Assembly: GCF_036250735.1 (NCBI RefSeq)
Contig: NZ_CP109430.1
Location: forward strand, 3,038,001-3,102,000
DNA: 64,000 bases
From: Streptosporangium sp. NBC_01495
GTDB lineage: Bacteria; Actinomycetota; Actinomycetes; Streptosporangiales; Streptosporangiaceae
Direction: 5' to 3'
Shown here: positions 6,600 to 14,188 of the stretch, one piece after another
How the letters are laid out: each line of letters starts with the position of its first letter
Position numbering within the stretch: position 1 is the stretch's first letter
Made by a program: the position numbers and the translations under genes
The notes under the pieces: model-generated
Databases searched by the model: none
Told to the model about the DNA's origin: nothing
Seen by the model: the letters and a program-made list of their open reading frames with translations, nothing else

Positions 6600-7664
6600 A
6601 TGGCGGTACTACCTGTACCCAAGACAATGCCACTCGCCAAGCTTGGCAACCTCACGAAAGGTCGGCGGCCGGTGAAGCTGCGCGCCGGTGTGGTCGGTCT
6701 CGGTAAGCAGGCCCTGGAAGACCACATTCCGGGCCTCCGTTCGTCCGATGGTGCCGAGCTGGTGGCGATCTGCGATGAGAACCCCGAGATCGTTCGTGAG
6801 CATCAGTACCAGCTCCGTGTCAACGGCTACACCGACTTCCGGGAGATGTTCAGGGCCGAGCAGCTCGATATGGTAGTTGTCACCGTTCCCCACCACATCG
6901 GCCGGACGGTTATCGAAACCGCAGCCGAACATCGCGTTCATGTGCTGAAAGAGAAGCCGTTTGCCACCAGCATGAGCGAGGCGCGGGAACTCGCGAAGCG
7001 GTGCGAGGAGTCCGGTATTCAGCTCATGGTCACGCTGCAACGCCGCTTCAATCCGATCTACACCAGCTTCACACAACTCGCCGATCAGATCGGCACGCCG
7101 TTCGTCGTGGACGCGCAGTACGCATTGTTCATCGATGACCCCTCGGAGGGTTGGCGCGGCCTGACCGCCAAGGCCGGTGGCGGCTGCGTCATCGACATGG
7201 GCTACCACCTGATCGACATGATCCTGTGGTACTTCGGCCTGCCGGATCGTGTGCTGGCCGACATCTCGGTGGGTGCCCGGCCGGATCGTGAATACGACGC
7301 CGAGGACACCGCGCTCATCCACTTCGGCTACGACAGCGGCTTGTACGGCTCGCTGCTGCTGTCGCGCTTCATCGGTCCGAAGACCGAACGGATCCGCTTG
7401 GTTGGCAGCAAGGGCATGGTGCACCTGGAGCGCGGTCGTATCCAGAGGCTCACCAACGGTGGCGACGTCATCGAATCACTGTCACGTGAGCAGGCATGGC
7501 CGTCGGCGGCCACTTGCCAGATCGACTACTTCTGCAGGGTCATCGAGGGCTTGCGGCCGAACACCAGCGGTCCGAAAGAGAACCTGGCGCACATGAGTTT
7601 CATCGCCGCCTGCTACGAGTCCGCCAAGACCCACGTCTACATCAACCCCAAGGAGATGCTGTGA
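6600..7664 (+). CDS. Gfo/Idh/MocA-family NAD(P)-dependent dehydrogenase
   Basis: This 354-residue protein has an N-terminal Rossmann domain starting LRAGVVGLGKQA, the family EKPFATSMSEA motif with the catalytic/cofactor lysine, and a C-terminal alpha/beta substrate domain carrying GGGCVIDMGYHLIDM (Asp and His of the active site). These enzymes oxidise sugars, inositols or sugar nucleotides, often at C3. The ATG at 6600 follows AAAGGAG with ten-base spacing; an upstream in-frame TTG has no support. It overlaps the aminotransferase gene by four bases (GTGA). Paired with a DegT aminotransferase, it probably makes the keto sugar or keto-cyclitol that is then aminated, as NtdC/NtdA or WlbA/WlbC do. 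Confidence 0.85.
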   Translation: MAVLPVPKTMPLAKLGNLTKGRRPVKLRAGVVGLGKQALEDHIPGLRSSDGAELVAICDENPEIVREHQYQLRVNGYTDFREMFRAEQLDMVVVTVPHHIGRTVIETAAEHRVHVLKEKPFATSMSEARELAKRCEESGIQLMVTLQRRFNPIYTSFTQLADQIGTPFVVDAQYALFIDDPSEGWRGLTAKAGGGCVIDMGYHLIDMILWYFGLPDRVLADISVGARPDREYDAEDTALIHFGYDSGLYGSLLLSRFIGPKTERIRLVGSKGMVHLERGRIQRLTNGGDVIESLSREQAWPSAATCQIDYFCRVIEGLRPNTSGPKENLAHMSFIAACYESAKTHVYINPKEML

Positions 7665-8911
7665 ACTCGCCCCTGGCGCTGCTCGGTGGTGCACCGACCG
7701 TTACCCAGACTGGGCCGCACTTCACTTGGCCGCCACTGAGTGAGACCACTGTGGCGGCCGTGCTGAGCCAGCTCGGGCAAGGTGTCTCGATCTACAACCG
7801 CTCCGGTGTCATCGAACTGCTGGAGAACGAGCTGTGCGAATACCACGGCACCGCGCACGCCATCCTCACCAGTTCGGGTACGGCGGCGCTCCACTCGATG
7901 TACGCGGCCTGCGAGCTTGGGCCGGGGGATGAGGTGATCGTGCCCGCGTACACGTTCTTCGCCACGGTTACGCCACTGCTGCACCTGGGCGCGGTCCCCG
8001 TCCTGGCCGACTGTGACGAGTTCGGCAACCTCGATCCGCAGGACGTCGTACGACGGATCACCCCGATCACCAAGGCTGTGGTCGTCACGCATATGTGGGG
8101 GCAGCCAGCCGCGATGCAGGCGCTCAAGGCCGTTACGGATGAGCACGGCCTGATGCTCCTGGAGGACGGTTCGCATGCCCACGGTGCGACCGTCGACGGT
8201 CGGCGGATCGGCACCTTCGGACGTGCCGCCGCCTTCAGCATGAACGGACCCAAGCCGCTCTCGGCAGGGGAAGGTGGCTTCGTCCTGACCGGCGACGATG
8301 AGGTCTACTACCGCGTACTGCTGCACAGCCATTACAACAAGCGGTGTCGCAGCGAACTGCCATCCGGCCACCCGCTCTACCGTTACGCCACCACCGGCAT
8401 GGGGCTCAAGTCCCGCATCCACCCGCTGGCAGCCAGTATCGCCCTTGATCAACTCGGGCATCTGGACGACTACCTGAAAGGACGTGTCGCCACTGCGGCG
8501 TATCTGTGCGAGCGCCTGTCCGAGTTGCCGGGCATCATCGTGCCGGAACGGCCGCTCGGCGTGCGGGCCTCCTGGTACGGCTTGCCGCTCCGCTACGCCA
8601 CGAGCGAGCTTGACGGCCTGCCCATCGAACGCTTCTACGAGGCGCTGCACGCCGAGAGATGCCGCGAGGTGGATCGGCCCGGTTCGACCTGTCCGCTCAA
8701 TCTTCTACCGCTGTTCCAGGAGCCAGGGCCGCTGTTCCCCGAGTACGGCGAAAGGCTCAAGTATTCGCCCGGTGCCTTCCCGAGGGCGGAGGCGATCCAC
8801 CGCAGCACCCTCAAGCTTCCGGTATGGCACAGGGAGGAGGATATGCCGCTGGTCGATAGCTATATCGAGGCGTTCCGCAAGGTGACTGAGAATTATCGCG
8901 ACCTTCTCTAG
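7661..8911 (+). CDS. DegT/DnrJ/EryC1/StrS-family PLP aminotransferase
   Basis: This 416-residue protein has the full family layout: N-terminal NSPLALLGGAP and GVSIYNRSGVIELLE, TSSGTAALHSMYAACELG, the PAYTFFATVTP loop, LEDGSHAHGA with the PLP-binding Asp, and FSMNGPKPLSAGEGG with the Schiff-base lysine. It should transfer an amino group, usually from Glu or Gln, to a keto sugar or keto-cyclitol. The N terminus resembles the StsC/BtrS/RifK branch more than the short sugar-nucleotide branch; that is a judgement by eye. GTG 7661 follows AAGGAG and overlaps the dehydrogenase stop, so the two are tightly coupled. No cyclitol synthase (DOIS) or glycosyltransferase is nearby. Confidence 0.85.
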   Translation: MNSPLALLGGAPTVTQTGPHFTWPPLSETTVAAVLSQLGQGVSIYNRSGVIELLENELCEYHGTAHAILTSSGTAALHSMYAACELGPGDEVIVPAYTFFATVTPLLHLGAVPVLADCDEFGNLDPQDVVRRITPITKAVVVTHMWGQPAAMQALKAVTDEHGLMLLEDGSHAHGATVDGRRIGTFGRAAAFSMNGPKPLSAGEGGFVLTGDDEVYYRVLLHSHYNKRCRSELPSGHPLYRYATTGMGLKSRIHPLAASIALDQLGHLDDYLKGRVATAAYLCERLSELPGIIVPERPLGVRASWYGLPLRYATSELDGLPIERFYEALHAERCREVDRPGSTCPLNLLPLFQEPGPLFPEYGERLKYSPGAFPRAEAIHRSTLKLPVWHREEDMPLVDSYIEAFRKVTENYRDLL

Positions 8912-8922
8912 GGTAGGAAATT

Positions 8923-9372
8923 ATGGATCAGTCTTCTCACTTCGAAGAACTCGGTGCCGAGGCCGACCGCGACGGCGTTCAGCGATTCGTCGTCGGCGCG
9001 GTCGTGCAGCGTGACGGAAAGGTGCTTCTCCTCCGGCGGCCGGAGAATGATTTCATGGGCGGTATCTTCGAGCTACCCAGTGGCAAGGTCGAGGCGGGCG
9101 AAGCGCTGGACTCGGCGCTGATCCGGGAGGTCAAAGAGGAGACCGGCCTCGACGTCGCGGCTATCCGCGACTACCTGGGATGCTTCGACTACACCTCCGG
9201 TAGCGGCAAGAAGAGCCGTCAGTTCAATTTCGCCGTGGACGTGATCATTGCCGAGCCCGTCATGCTCCAGGAGCATGACGCCTACACCTGGAGTGCGCTC
9301 GCCGATGAGCCGCCCGTGACGGACGCGGTGAAGGTAATTATCGGAAAGTATCGAGAACTGCAGAGTGAGTAG
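8923..9372 (+). CDS. Nudix hydrolase
   Basis: This 149-residue protein carries a complete Nudix box: GKVEAGEALDSALIREV continuing KEETGLD, with the metal-binding REVKEE core. The fold starts at FVVGAVVQRDGKVLLLRR, similar to MutT-like and sugar-nucleotide hydrolases. It hydrolyses a nucleoside diphosphate linked to X; the substrate is unknown. It follows the aminotransferase by 11 bases and is clearly in the same operon. In context it could release a sugar phosphate from a nucleotide sugar, or clean up a damaged nucleotide, but there is no direct evidence for either. Confidence 0.85.
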   Translation: MDQSSHFEELGAEADRDGVQRFVVGAVVQRDGKVLLLRRPENDFMGGIFELPSGKVEAGEALDSALIREVKEETGLDVAAIRDYLGCFDYTSGSGKKSRQFNFAVDVIIAEPVMLQEHDAYTWSALADEPPVTDAVKVIIGKYRELQSE

Positions 9373-9731
9373 CCAAATTTCCTTGGTGAGATTGCAGCAT
9401 CACATCAGTATGTCGGTTGCGGGGCCGCCGCCATAACCTGACCAAAGGCCAGAAGCGGAGCTCACTCAAGCGACGTACTTCGTAGTGTGCGCATAGCGGG
9501 GGCGATTTGCGTTCGAGATGACATGAGAGATGTTCGCGTGACTCATCGCAGTTATATCCATGCATCGGGTGGACGTACCTGCGGTTCTGCTTGATGCGCG
9601 GCCCGCTCCACCAACTGATGTAATGCGCTCGTTTCGGTCATGGCGAGCGGAGACAACCCTCGGCGTCCTCGGGCATGGTGACGCAACCACCAGCCCGAGG
9701 ACTGGATCAGGAACTCGGAGCCCTCTGACCC
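9373..9731. other. Intergenic region after the Nudix gene
   Basis: No conserved coding sequence was seen in these 359 bases. The first part is AT-richer and probably contains the operon end; I could not define a clear hairpin. The last bases before 9732 give only a weak ribosome site (CGGAG). Confidence 0.35.
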
Positions 9732-10163
9732 ATGAAGAACCCTAGCTTCATCCCTCCACCCTCTGTAAGAGACGACAAGAACACCCGGGAGGCGTACTGG
9801 GATCTGCCCGCCGATCTCGAAGTGGTCGGCGCGGCGCGTCGGCTGGTGCGGGAAGTCCTCGTCGCCTGGGGCATCTCCGCCGTGGCGGAGGACGTGACCA
9901 TGGTGGTGTCCGAGCTGGTGAGCAACGCGGTCGTGCACGGGAAGGCGCCGATCACGCTCTCGCTGCACCGGCACGGGCGGATCGTGTGCGGGGAGGTCAC
10001 CGACCACAGCATCGTGTGGCCGAGCCCGCTTCCGGCAGGCCCGGATTCAGAACACGGTCGCGGGCTGGCGATCGTCACGGCCTATGCCGACCGGTGGGGA
10101 GTCGAGTCCGCGCCGGAGGGCAAGACCGTCTGGTTCGTCTGCGTGGAGCCGGGATCCCGATGA
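9732..10163 (+). CDS. RsbW/SpoIIAB-like ATP-binding anti-sigma-type protein
   Basis: This 143-residue protein is a single HATPase_c domain of the anti-sigma/serine kinase type: EDVTMVVSELVSNAVVHG (N box), EVTDHSIVWPSPLP (G1), EHGRGLAIVTAYADRWGV (G2). In actinomycetes, many such free-standing proteins regulate sigma factors or accompany XRE/DUF397 gene sets; a truncated DUF397 ORF lies 5.5 kb upstream. It overlaps the next gene by four bases (ATGA). Kinase activity against an anti-anti-sigma partner is inferred; no such partner is encoded in the window. Confidence 0.8.
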   Translation: MKNPSFIPPPSVRDDKNTREAYWDLPADLEVVGAARRLVREVLVAWGISAVAEDVTMVVSELVSNAVVHGKAPITLSLHRHGRIVCGEVTDHSIVWPSPLPAGPDSEHGRGLAIVTAYADRWGVESAPEGKTVWFVCVEPGSR

Positions 10164-10396
10164 GCGGCCCGCTGTCCGTCCTGGACATGCCCGGTGACGT
10201 GCGCGTCTGCGTGCGATGCGGAACCTCCATCGTCACGCTGGCCGCCGCCGTACGCATGATCTGGGCCGACATCACGGACGACGTACTTCCGGCCGAGGCC
10301 GTCGAGCGGATCACCGCGCCGGTCGCCGATGTCTGGGTCGACGTGTTGTGCAACCCGTCGTGTCCACCGGGCGATCACGAGCCGAATGACGGCTGA
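10160..10396 (+). CDS. Small cysteine-containing hypothetical protein
   Basis: This 78-residue protein starts at ATG 10160, overlapping the anti-sigma-type gene (ATGA). It contains CVRCGTSI near residue 14 and CNPSCPPGD near residue 67. Four cysteines in CxxC and CxxxC spacing could bind one zinc ion. It is translationally coupled to the ATPase gene, suggesting a common function, perhaps a redox- or zinc-sensitive partner; this is inference. No named family is recognised. Confidence 0.6.
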   Translation: MSGPLSVLDMPGDVRVCVRCGTSIVTLAAAVRMIWADITDDVLPAEAVERITAPVADVWVDVLCNPSCPPGDHEPNDG

Positions 10397-10424
10397 TCCA
10401 GGTGTTTCCCGTACCGGCCGGGTC

Positions 10425-10739
10425 TCACCGGTCGGTACGGGGACGCAGGGCTCCGCCGGTGAGGCCGTCGCGGGCCGGTGAGGTGGCGCGGTCGCTCAGC
10501 TCGCTGATTTCCCTGACGCGCCGTTCGAACTTCCCGAGGGTACGGAAGGCGGTGCCGTACAGCCGCCGGCCGTCGATGCTCATCCGCGGGATGCGCGAGC
10601 CGCGGAACCGGTCGCTATTCTTCGCATTCACCTCGAGGAATCCGGCACCCCGGTGCTCCCGCGGCACGCGCATGCCCGCCTCGAGCAGTTCATGGCGTAG
10701 TTGGCCCAGTTCTTTCGGGGTGCTTACGTCTCTGCGCAT
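10425..10739 (-). CDS. Hypothetical protein of 104 residues
   Basis: This ORF has host-like codon bias and starts at ATG 10739. The product is basic, with KELGQLRHELLEAGMRVPRE, a central FLEVNAKNSDRFRGSRIPR and MSIDGRRLYGTAF. No domain is recognised. It is divergent from the membrane-protein gene at 10809, with the palindrome at 10771-10784 between them. A small DNA- or RNA-binding role is conceivable from its charge, but nothing in the sequence proves it. Confidence 0.45.
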   Translation of the reverse strand: MRRDVSTPKELGQLRHELLEAGMRVPREHRGAGFLEVNAKNSDRFRGSRIPRMSIDGRRLYGTAFRTLGKFERRVREISELSDRATSPARDGLTGGALRPRTDR

Positions 10740-10770
10740 CTACTCAACGTAATGGCCGATAACGCGCACA

Positions 10771-10784
10771 ATAACGAGCGTTAT
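10771..10784. promoter_or_regulatory. Palindrome ATAACG-N2-CGTTAT between divergent genes
   Basis: The bases ATAACGAGCGTTAT form two perfect six-base half-sites around two central bases. A further ATAACG half-site lies at 10759-10764. It sits 25-38 bases before the start of the membrane-protein gene and 32 bases from the start of the divergent gene, an ideal place for a dimeric repressor (MarR/PadR/TetR-like). The protein that binds it is unknown. Confidence 0.45.
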
Positions 10785-10808
10785 GACCGACAGGAATGGA
10801 GTATCCCC

Positions 10809-11399
10809 ATGCATCAATCGGCTTTCTACCGGGCCACCGGGGCGGCTGGCCTTGTCTGTGCCGCGCTGCTGCTGATCAACGTCCTGCGCCGCGCGGGCGT
10901 GCTGCCCGAGACCGCGGTCACCCATGCCATCGCACCGTTCGGCGCGCTCACCGGCTTACTCGTGATCACCGGCCTCTACTTACTGATACGCGATACGGCA
11001 GGCAGACTCGGCCTCATCGGCTACCTGCTCAATTCGGCCGGCCTGGCCGGGGCGTTCGCGATCGAGTACACGCTGCACTACGTCTTTCCGCTGCTGGGCA
11101 AGGCCACGATCGACGGGCTGCTGTCCGGGGGCACCGGGCGGGCGTTCCTCGTCACCTCGGTCGTCCTGATCGTAGGAGTCCTGATCTTCAGCGTCGCGGC
11201 CCTGCGCTCGGGCGCCCTCCCGGTCGTCGCGATCGCGCTTTACGCCGTCGGCATGATCCCAGGCTCGCTCAGGAACGCGGTGCCCGTACCGGTCTACCTG
11301 GTCGGCCTGGTGATCGCGGCCGTGGGTATCGCATGGATGTCCGCGCGGCTCTGGACCGCCCGGGAGGAAACCGCCACCCTCCAAACCTCCAGCGTTTGA
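10809..11399 (+). CDS. Multi-pass membrane protein of unknown function
   Basis: This 196-residue protein has about six hydrophobic helices: GAAGLVCAALLLINVL, FGALTGLLVITGLYLLI, LIGYLLNSAGLAGAFAI, AFLVTSVVLIVGVLIF, LPVVAIALYAVGMIPG and VPVYLVGLVIAAVGIAW. ATG 10809 follows GGAG at 10798-10801; an upstream ATG at 10752 would add a hydrophilic tail containing the palindrome region and is less likely. It resembles DUF4386-type small integral membrane proteins. The palindrome upstream suggests dedicated control. Confidence 0.65.
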   Translation: MHQSAFYRATGAAGLVCAALLLINVLRRAGVLPETAVTHAIAPFGALTGLLVITGLYLLIRDTAGRLGLIGYLLNSAGLAGAFAIEYTLHYVFPLLGKATIDGLLSGGTGRAFLVTSVVLIVGVLIFSVAALRSGALPVVAIALYAVGMIPGSLRNAVPVPVYLVGLVIAAVGIAWMSARLWTAREETATLQTSSV

Positions 11400-11459
11400 T
11401 AGAGGGTGTGGCCGATCCCCGGAAGGCACGGGCCGCCGAGAAACAAGAAGCCGCGTACA

Positions 11460-11525
11460 GCCCCGACGGACGGCGGCGCGTTCGTCGCCTGCGAGCCCAA
11501 CGGCGCCAAGACGTGGTTCCCGGCT
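11460..11525 (+). pseudogene. Fragment of an M1-family aminopeptidase gene
   Basis: In frame, this stretch encodes TDGGAFVACEPNGAKTWFPA, which closely resembles the conserved ACEPNGAxxWFPCNDHP region of M1 aminopeptidases. Similarity ends right after WFP, and neither the GAMEN nor the HEXXH motif is present. It is an orphan scrap between the membrane-protein gene and the GlxA-type regulator, and the rest of 11400-11673 holds nothing recognisable. Confidence 0.5.
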
Positions 11526-11667
11526 GGGATTTCCTGGACGCCGATGGTGGCGTTGCGGGCCTTTCCGGAGGAGACGTCGAAGGCCGGGAACAGACGTGGA
11601 GCCCCCGGTAGAAGACGACAGTGCTGGTGGCATGGTTCGCCGCCTTACGCGCGGCAGCGCCGCCGGG

Positions 11668-11854
11668 CGCCGGTCAGCGGAAGGAGCGCCGGTAGGCGGC
11701 CGGGGTGGTGTTCAGCGCGTTGTGGAAGCGGCGGCGCAGGTTGACCGCAGAGGACAGGCCGACGCGCTGGGCGATCGTCTCGACCGGAAGGTCGGTCTCC
11801 TCCAGCAGGGCGCGGGTGCCGGCGATGCGCCGGTCGAGCAGCCAGCGACCGGGG
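11668..11854. repeat. Source copy of the 187-bp duplication
   Basis: This is the 3' end of the intact GlxA-type regulator gene. The second copy is at 3966-4152. Because this copy lies within a full-length gene, it is probably the original. Confidence 0.85.
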
Positions 11855-12612
11855 GAGATGCCGAGTTGCCCGGTGAAGTGGCGGCTGAGGGTGCGCGCCG
11901 ACATCCCCGACCGGGTCGCCATGTCCTCCAGGGTCAGCGGCCGGTCGAGGTTGGCGGTTATCCAGTCGAGGAGCGGGGCGAGGGAGTCGGGGACCGGCCC
12001 GCTCGTCGGCAGCGCGGGGTACTGGCGCTGGCGGCCCTCCCGGTGCGGGGCCGCCGCCAGCTGCCGGCCGATCCGCATGGCGAGGGCCGCGCCGTGGTCG
12101 CGCCTGACCTGGTTGAGGCACAAGTCGACGGTGGTGGCCGTGGCGCCCGCCGTCGCGACGTCGCCGTGGTCGACGTACAGGACGGTCGCGTCGGCGCGGA
12201 CCCTCGGGTAGCGACGGCCCAGCTCGTGGGTGAGCTCCCAGTGGGCCGCGGCGCCGCGACCGTCCAGCAGGCCCAGGCTCGCCGGGACGTGGACGCCCGC
12301 GCAGATCCCGACGATCCGCGCGCCGCGGCCGTGGGCGGCCAGGACCGCCGCGCCGAGTTCGGCGGAGAAGTCCGGCCCGGGGCACCAGCCCGCGATGAGG
12401 ATCGTGTCGGCTTCCGCCAGGGCCTCCAGGCCGTCGTGGACGACGATGTCGGCGCCCAGCGTGGTCGGGATCGGGCCGGGCCGCTCGGCGCAGAGCCGGA
12501 AGTCGTAGAGCCGGGGGATGTCAGGACCGTGGTAGCCGAACACGGCGGACGCGCAGGTCACCGGGTACATCTCCTGGGTGGGGCCGACCAGGGCGACCAC
12601 GCGATGCCTCAT
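11674..12612 (-). CDS. GlxA-type AraC-family transcriptional regulator (DJ-1/PfpI + HTH)
   Basis: This 312-residue protein has an N-terminal DJ-1/PfpI-like domain (about 1-175, starting HRVVALVGPTQEMYPVT, with VGICAGVHVPASLGLL in the nucleophile-elbow position). A C-terminal AraC double HTH covers about 205-312 (LTLEDMATRSGMSARTLSRH and LPVETIAQRVGLSS). The first domain usually senses a ligand or is catalytically silent. The ATG at 12612 gives the conventional family N terminus. It diverges from the MFS exporter gene at 12699, so it probably regulates that gene. Confidence 0.85.
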   Translation of the reverse strand: MRHRVVALVGPTQEMYPVTCASAVFGYHGPDIPRLYDFRLCAERPGPIPTTLGADIVVHDGLEALAEADTILIAGWCPGPDFSAELGAAVLAAHGRGARIVGICAGVHVPASLGLLDGRGAAAHWELTHELGRRYPRVRADATVLYVDHGDVATAGATATTVDLCLNQVRRDHGAALAMRIGRQLAAAPHREGRQRQYPALPTSGPVPDSLAPLLDWITANLDRPLTLEDMATRSGMSARTLSRHFTGQLGISPGRWLLDRRIAGTRALLEETDLPVETIAQRVGLSSAVNLRRRFHNALNTTPAAYRRSFR

Positions 12613-12698
12613 GGCAAGAATGTACCCAACAATGTCATTCAGGGCGTCTGTGTGGATGTGCGCTGATATCCAGAATGAGTGGTCATGGAGTTCGTCAC

Positions 12699-13922
12699 AT
12701 GACCGCGATTCTCGACCGTGAAGATGCCCCGAGCGCCCCGCCCACGCTCTGGACCAGGGATTTCTCCTTCTATTTCGCGGCCCGGGTGGTGTCGCTGCTG
12801 GGCGACGCCATGATGCCGGTCGCGACGGCGCTGGCGGTCGGGGCCATCTACGGCGTCTCGGGCGTGGGGTATGTTCTCGCCGTCTGGACGGCGCCCTTCG
12901 TGCTGTTCGTGCTGTTCGGCGGGGTCTTCTCCGACCGGTTCGGCGCACGCGCCATGATGGTCGGCGCGGACCTGGTGCGGATCGTCACCCAGGGCGTGCT
13001 CGCCGTCGCGTTCTTCACCGGAACCCCGCCGCTGTGGCTGCTGATAGTCGCCTCCGCGCTGGCGGGCACGGCCGCCGCGATGTTCCAGCCCGGCGTCAAC
13101 GGCATGGTCCCGCTGGTCGCGAAGGACCCCCAGCGGGCCAACGGCACCCTCAAGATCGCTGACGCGGCCACCCAGCTCGGCGGCCCGGTCCTGGCCGGAG
13201 TGCTGATGGCGCTGACCGGTGCGGGCGCCGTCTACGCCCTCGACGCGGCCACCTTCCTGGTCAGCGGCCTCTGCCTGCTCCTGATCAGGCTCGCCCCCGC
13301 CGTCAGGGCTGGGGAGTCCTCGACGGTCCTGTTCGACCTGCGGCGCGGCTGGGTGGAGTTCCGCTCCCGCAGCTGGATGTGGTCGGTGATCCTGGTCTGG
13401 GTCTTCTTCGGCATGTTCGTCTTCGGCCCCTCCATCCCGCTCGGCTCCCGGCTGATCGGCGACCGCCTGGGGGAAGCCGCCTACGGCTGGGCGATGGCCG
13501 CCCTCGGCGCCGGCACCGTGATCGGCGGCCTGGTCGCGATCCGCTTCCGCCCCGGCCGCCCCCTGGCCGCGGGCGCGCTCGCCCTGACCGGTTTCACCTG
13601 CATCCCGCTGTCGGTCGCCCTGGAGCTTCCGCTTCTCCCGCTGATGGCGGGCCATCTGCTCGGCGGCGCCTCCTGGGCGTTCTGGTCGGTGATGTGGTCG
13701 ACGAGCGTCCAGACGCAGGTGGCCCCGGATGTCCTCAACCGGGTGACCGCCTACGAGGTCGCCGGCTCGGTCTCGGGCGTGGCCGTGGGCCAGGCCCTTA
13801 TCGGCCCGGTCTCCTCGATCGTCGAACCCCGGGACCTGCTGTTCGTCTCGACCGGCGTCACCGCCGCCGTCTGCGCCGCCCTTCTGCTCATCCCGCCGAT
13901 CCGCCGCCTGCGCCGGGTCTGA
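12699..13922 (+). CDS. MFS transporter, putative efflux pump
   Basis: This 407-residue protein has about 12 transmembrane helices and looks like the MFS_3/enterobactin-exporter-like group: FYFAARVVSLLGDAMMPVA, then the loop 2-3 signature FSDRFGARAMMVGADLVRI, and a duplicated second half with GTVIGGLVAIRFRPGRPLAA. ATG 12699 has GGAG eight bases upstream; ATG 12675 has none. It diverges from the GlxA-type regulator across 86 bases. Substrate unknown; drug or metabolite export is typical for the family. Confidence 0.8.
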   Translation: MTAILDREDAPSAPPTLWTRDFSFYFAARVVSLLGDAMMPVATALAVGAIYGVSGVGYVLAVWTAPFVLFVLFGGVFSDRFGARAMMVGADLVRIVTQGVLAVAFFTGTPPLWLLIVASALAGTAAAMFQPGVNGMVPLVAKDPQRANGTLKIADAATQLGGPVLAGVLMALTGAGAVYALDAATFLVSGLCLLLIRLAPAVRAGESSTVLFDLRRGWVEFRSRSWMWSVILVWVFFGMFVFGPSIPLGSRLIGDRLGEAAYGWAMAALGAGTVIGGLVAIRFRPGRPLAAGALALTGFTCIPLSVALELPLLPLMAGHLLGGASWAFWSVMWSTSVQTQVAPDVLNRVTAYEVAGSVSGVAVGQALIGPVSSIVEPRDLLFVSTGVTAAVCAALLLIPPIRRLRRV

Positions 13923-14079
13923 CCAGCTTGGGAGGCTCGCGACCTGATGGGATTGGTCCCCGTCACGAAGTGACCGGCCGCGGGGACGGTCACCCGTTCC
14001 GGCGCGGGTTCTCAACGACGGTCCGCGTACCGGCCGGGGTCGCCGAGCCTTCCTGCGTGGTGGATGGTGTCTTGGTAGT

Positions 14080-14148
14080 CCGACGAGACAAGCCCTCGGA
14101 ATGTGAGGCGACGCGCCAACCTCACATTCCGAGGGGTTGTCTCGTCGG
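14080..14148. repeat. Long perfect-stem inverted repeat (29-bp arms)
   Basis: The arms 14080-14108 and 14120-14148 pair over 28 of 29 positions (one G-G mismatch), around an 11-base loop. The outer arm reads CCGACGAGACAA and the inner arm CCCTCGGAATGTGAGG. It lies 40 bases before the sigma factor start and after the MFS gene. A homologous half occurs at 17307-17341, so it may belong to a dispersed repeat family. It could also act as a transcription terminator or an RNA hairpin; no run of T follows. Confidence 0.75.
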
Positions 14149-14188
14149 TCCGGTGAGGGCAGATGCGACCGAGGGAGCCGGCGACACC

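Noticed and set aside
14080..14148. Terminal inverted repeats of an insertion sequence
   Set aside because: Only 11 bases separate the arms, and no transposase or target duplication is present; a palindromic repeat is a better description.
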